Shown here: positions 60,600 through 64,000 of the stretch, one piece after another
Layout: every line of letters starts with the position of its first letter
How positions within the stretch are numbered: position 1 is the stretch's first letter
Origin: Legionella santicrucis
GTDB taxonomy: Bacteria; Pseudomonadota; Gammaproteobacteria; Legionellales; Legionellaceae
DNA length: 64,000 bases
Direction: 5' to 3'
Assembly (NCBI RefSeq): GCF_001468135.1
Contig: NZ_LNYU01000085.1
Span: forward strand, 231,315 to 295,314
Notes under the pieces: model-generated
Seen by the model: only the letters and a program-made list of their open reading frames with translations
What the model was told of the DNA's origin: nothing
The model's database searches: none
Program-made: the position numbers and the translations under genes

Positions 60600-63500
60600 A
60601 TGCGGTCAGTAAAAAAGGCTGATTTGGCCACTTCACATAATCCAACCCGAGAGAAAGAAGATATGCCAACCTTGCCCATGCTGGATATTCTACAAGAGCT
60701 ACAAACTATTCAGGGATTACAACAAAAATCACTCGTCTTTAGTGACAAAGCCAATGAGCTCATCAAGCGCATTCACCATGATTATGGTGAAGAAGCTGCT
60801 ACTTTCATGAAGGCTACGTTACAGCAATGGGGATTAGGGGACTTTAGAGCAGAAAATGATAAGGGATTTGTTCATCATGCATGTTATCAAAAAGTGCTTC
60901 CTTTATGCCAATTAGCCCTTATTGTGGAGCACAATGGGGTTGCTGAAGACCACGCTTTGAAACTAGCCACGATTTTTAAGGATGAAAAAGCGGTATTGAA
61001 TTATTTACTCCAATTTAAAGACCATAATGCCTACAACTACCTGGTTCATGATGCGTGCTTATTTGAGCTTCCCAAAAAAGATACGTGTGCGTTTCCGCAA
61101 TGGCTAAAACTGGCCAACCTTTACCTTGCCAATCCCCGTTTTCGTGCCTTCTTACCGCATGCAGAAGCCATTGAAGCCCTGGGGAAGATGGGCACGAAAG
61201 CAACGAAACAAGAAGGCCAAAAGTTCGATGCACAAGTCAGAGATACAATTCAAGACGTCAAAAAGGAACTGTCCCAGGTATCAAGACAATACAAGAACCT
61301 TAAGAAAAAGCCTTTGACTAACCCCGCAGAACGAATAGCGCGTGAAGAACAGCTCAAAGTACTCAGTCAACGCCTATTTGAGCTGCAAACCCAACTCGTC
61401 TTTCTTTGCCAAGGACGATTACCTTTAGCAAATGTTGACATGATTGTTCTGGAAGCTTTTTATGCCAAATACCAACAAGAAAGCAGTGCAGCCCAAAACA
61501 TCTTAATTAAACACGGCATCAGCCCCCAAAGTAGAGAGCAATTTTATTCTCTCAAGCGCGATAATGCAGAGAAGACGATTCCTGATGTGGTTATTGATGG
61601 CAAAGACATTGGCTATCCTGGAATTTATATTAAAAAACTCGATACGACCACTAATAAAGGAGCAGCACTTGCGGCCTGTCTTGGGAAAATAACACAGTGC
61701 TGCCAATATCTTGGCGGTGTGGGCAGTGAGTGTGTGATTCATGGCATCACCTCGCCTAATGGTGGTTTTTATGTTTTATGCCAAGGTGAGGCACAAAATC
61801 CCTCCCTAGATGATGCCATTTTGGCCCAATCTTGGGTCTGGAAAGGGCAACAAGGTGGTTTGTGTTTGGATTCAATTGAGTCTGCAGTGAAAAAAGAAAA
61901 AATCGCGCAGGTGGCGGATATGTTTCGGTTGCTGGGTCACACTCTGTGTCAGGAGCATCACATCACTCAGGTTACTACAGGGGCGCAAAGCGGCATCACG
62001 CGTCAAGTGGCGCTCAAAGATTATCCCACGCTCAAAGAGCACTTCCAGGATTATAAAGGGTATTGCGATTCTAAATCGCAACTTCCTCTTGCCGGTGTAA
62101 CCATGCCTTACCTTTTCTACGGCAAGGTGGCCTCTTCTCAATTGCAAGCCAGGATTGCAGAGGAAACGAAACGTTTTTTTCAAGAATTATTCAGCACCCA
62201 AGATGTACTGCACAACAACGAGGCCTTGCAACAAGTCATTGCTTTTATTCTCTATACCAAGAACCATGCGTTACTGCAGTTATTAGCGCGGTATGCTTCC
62301 GCTTCCCATCACCAAGAAGCCTTTGACGCGCTGTTAGCAACTAACCGGTATTATCTGCAGCAATTAGACCAAGGAATCATCGCTTTTGATGCTTTGGAAC
62401 AAGGTGCCTCTATTAATGCGAGGAACAAAAAAGGGCAAAGCGCCTTGCATCTTGCTGCCTTAAAGGCCGATAAAGAGAGTCTCAGCAAACTCATTGCATG
62501 CGGCATTAAAGTGCTCTACAAAGATAAAAACGAAGTTGGGCGCGATATTGCCAAACAATTGATTGCAGCGCAGGCACAACTTGACATCAAAGATGAGGAT
62601 GAAAATACACCGCTTATCATCGCCGTTCAAAACAAGGACTTAGCCATGGTGAACTATCTGTTGGAACACGGAGCCTGTCTTGAAACCTTTGATGGCGACA
62701 TGAAAACCGCTTTATTTTGGGCGGCTGAGAACGGAGATGGGGCCATTTTTGATGTGCTTCTGAAATACGGTGCTAACGTCAATATAGTCAGTTATCCTGA
62801 AGAAAATACACCACTGATGGTTGCACTAATCAAGCACCATTTCAGTATCGCACAAAAAATCGTGGCACAAAAAGAAGTGGCCATAAAACAACAAAACAGA
62901 TATGGCGAGAGAGCACTTCATTGGGCTGCTGATAATTCTGAAATCCTAAAGACTATTCTCGAATTATATCCAGAAAATCAACGCTTAGAGGCGGTGCTGG
63001 TTAAAGACAAATGTGACAAAACAGTACTTCATTGGGCGTATACGAGAGCTGAAATCCTAAAGGCCATTCTCGAATTGTTACCAGAAAATCAGCGCTTAGA
63101 GGCGGTGATGATTCAAAACAAAGACGGCAATACAGTCCTTCATGATGCGGCTGATATTCCTGAAAGCCTAAAAACTATTCTAGCATTATTGCCGGAAAAT
63201 CAACGTCTAGAGGCGGTGCTAGTTAAAGACAAATGTGACAAAACAGTACTTCATTGGGCGTATACGAGAGCTGAAAGCCTAAAGACCATTTTAGAGTTAT
63301 TGCCGGAAAATCAACGTCTAGAGGCGGTGCTGGTTAAAGACAAATGTGACAAAACAGTACTTAATTGGGCGTCTATGAGCGCTGAAAGCCTAAAGACCAT
63401 TTTAGAGTTATTGCCGGAAAATAAACGCTTAGAAGCGGTGCTGGTTAAAGACAAATGTGACAAAACAGTACTTCATTGGGCGTATACGAGAGCTGAAAGC

Positions 63501-64000
63501 CTAAAGACCATTCTAGCATTATTGCCGGAAAATCAACGTCTAGAGGCGGTGCTGGTTAAAGGCAAATATGACAAAACAGTACTTCATTGGGCGTATATGA
63601 GAGCTGAAAGCCTAAAGACCATTTTAGAGTTATTGCCGGAAAATCAACGTCTAGAGGCGGTGCTGGTTAAAGACAAATATGACAAAACAGTACTTCATTG
63701 GGCGTCTATGAGCGCTGAAAGCCTAAAGACCATTTTAGAGTTATTGCCGGAAAATAAACGCCTAGAGGTGGTGATGGTTAAAAACAGATATGGCGATACA
63801 GTACTTGATCTGGCTTCTAATAATCCTGAATGTTTAAAGACCATTCACGCGTTATTGCCTGCAGAAACTGACCATAGTAATGAAAATAAGGAACAAACTG
63901 TATTGTTTTCAGATGAGGATACTTTAATGTCCCAAAACAGGCACTCATTTTTCTTGACTGCTAAAGAAAATAAGAGTGACAAAGATGTACGGCATAACCC
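60600..64000 (+). CDS. Large ankyrin-repeat protein, candidate Dot/Icm effector (cut by window edge)
   Basis: The frame is open from the ATG at 60600 to the window end, 1133 codons, with no stop. Residues 1-330 are helical and charged. Residues about 335-480 form a module with GYPGIYIKKL, CLGKITQCCQYLGG, ECVIHGITSPNGGFYVL and AQSWVWKGQQGG followed by LDSIES. Ankyrin repeats of normal form begin near residue 609 (NKKGQSALHLAAL). Residues about 763-1093 are nine 37-residue units around TVLHWA. The gene is richer in G+C than neighbours: 33 of 60 bases at 61141-61200 against 19 of 60 at 59221-59280. No close RBS; ATG at 60600 is chosen as first in-frame start. Ankyrin proteins are a major effector class in Legionella. 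Confidence 0.8.
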   Translation, partial: MRSVKKADLATSHNPTREKEDMPTLPMLDILQELQTIQGLQQKSLVFSDKANELIKRIHHDYGEEAATFMKATLQQWGLGDFRAENDKGFVHHACYQKVLPLCQLALIVEHNGVAEDHALKLATIFKDEKAVLNYLLQFKDHNAYNYLVHDACLFELPKKDTCAFPQWLKLANLYLANPRFRAFLPHAEAIEALGKMGTKATKQEGQKFDAQVRDTIQDVKKELSQVSRQYKNLKKKPLTNPAERIAREEQLKVLSQRLFELQTQLVFLCQGRLPLANVDMIVLEAFYAKYQQESSAAQNILIKHGISPQSREQFYSLKRDNAEKTIPDVVIDGKDIGYPGIYIKKLDTTTNKGAALAACLGKITQCCQYLGGVGSECVIHGITSPNGGFYVLCQGEAQNPSLDDAILAQSWVWKGQQGGLCLDSIESAVKKEKIAQVADMFRLLGHTLCQEHHITQVTTGAQSGITRQVALKDYPTLKEHFQDYKGYCDSKSQLPLAGVTMPYLFYGKVASSQLQARIAEETKRFFQELFSTQDVLHNNEALQQVIAFILYTKNHALLQLLARYASASHHQEAFDALLATNRYYLQQLDQGIIAFDALEQGASINARNKKGQSALHLAALKADKESLSKLIACGIKVLYKDKNEVGRDIAKQLIAAQAQLDIKDEDENTPLIIAVQNKDLAMVNYLLEHGACLETFDGDMKTALFWAAENGDGAIFDVLLKYGANVNIVSYPEENTPLMVALIKHHFSIAQKIVAQKEVAIKQQNRYGERALHWAADNSEILKTILELYPENQRLEAVLVKDKCDKTVLHWAYTRAEILKAILELLPENQRLEAVMIQNKDGNTVLHDAADIPESLKTILALLPENQRLEAVLVKDKCDKTVLHWAYTRAESLKTILELLPENQRLEAVLVKDKCDKTVLNWASMSAESLKTILELLPENKRLEAVLVKDKCDKTVLHWAYTRAESLKTILALLPENQRLEAVLVKGKYDKTVLHWAYMRAESLKTILELLPENQRLEAVLVKDKYDKTVLHWASMSAESLKTILELLPENKRLEVVMVKNRYGDTVLDLASNNPECLKTIHALLPAETDHSNENKEQTVLFSDEDTLMSQNRHSFFLTAKENKSDKDVRHN
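62886..63880 (+). repeat. Nine tandem 111-bp repeats in the ankyrin gene
   Basis: The codons for LH in the TVLHWA core start at 62916, 63027, 63138, 63249, 63360, 63471, 63582, 63693 and 63804, exactly 111 bases apart. Units four to eight are nearly identical in DNA; the first and last are diverged. A 37-residue unit is longer than the 33 of standard ankyrin repeats. Confidence 0.92.

Noticed and set aside
61015..62183. Several short frames on both strands
   Set aside because: All lie inside the open frame of the ankyrin protein and lack motifs of their own.
62886..63880. Regular long repeats as CRISPR or satellite DNA
   Set aside because: The period is 111 bases, a multiple of three, and the frame stays open through all units.

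Overview
The window is a 64 kb piece of an AT-rich gammaproteobacterial chromosome, most likely a Legionella species other than a standard L. pneumophila strain. The case rests on the lspFGHIJK type II secretion cluster, a Sel1-repeat protein beside it, a large ankyrin-type protein, several proteins that look like Dot/Icm effectors, and a fatty-acid cluster in the usual gammaproteobacterial order. The assignment comes from gene content and recognised protein families; no database was searched.

Layout. 1-4.7 kb: truncated murB, tRNA-Arg(CCT), a frameshifted ABC exporter and three small secreted or membrane proteins of unknown role, one with a strongly histidine-rich tail. 5-9 kb: nrdAB preceded by two sites resembling NrdR boxes. 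9.1-12.7 kb: a DUF2233 protein, pmbA and a Sel1 protein. 12.7-17 kb: the type II secretion cluster lspF-G-H-I-J-K on the reverse strand. 17-20.8 kb: glnA, a DUF4124 protein, yaaA and a PLP enzyme. 20.8-26.8 kb: two effector-like genes flanking htpG, which has a recognisable sigma32 promoter. 26.9-30.1 kb: L,D-transpeptidase, fis, lpxB and a Gfo/Idh/MocA oxidoreductase that may help make the diamino sugar of Legionella lipid A. 30.2-34.8 kb: rnhB and the rod-shape/ribosome cluster rsfS-rlmH-mrdA-rodA. 34.9-41.2 kb: peptide transporter, hutU, hutH, rnhA, dnaQ. 41.2-44.7 kb: an effector-like protein, a secreted protein, a second L,D-transpeptidase, erpA, mnmA. 44.8-56.3 kb: yceD-rpmF-plsX-fabH-fabD-fabG-acpP-fabF-mltG-tmk-holB-pilZ-tatD-anmK, nearly all closely spaced and co-directional. 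56.5-64 kb: an MFS transporter, a two-gene unit of unknown function, a dead transposase fragment, and the start of a large ankyrin-repeat protein whose base composition differs from the backbone.

Most of the window is conserved housekeeping DNA. Accessory character is concentrated at 1-4.7 kb, 20.8-26.8 kb, 41.2-42.5 kb and 57.9-64 kb. The strongest unusual signals are the exactly periodic 111-bp repeats of the ankyrin protein, a possible phosphoinositide-kinase-like effector, two histidine-rich proteins, and small families of intergenic hairpins. I do not see a complete new multi-gene system; the unknown gene pair at 57.9-60.1 kb is the nearest candidate.
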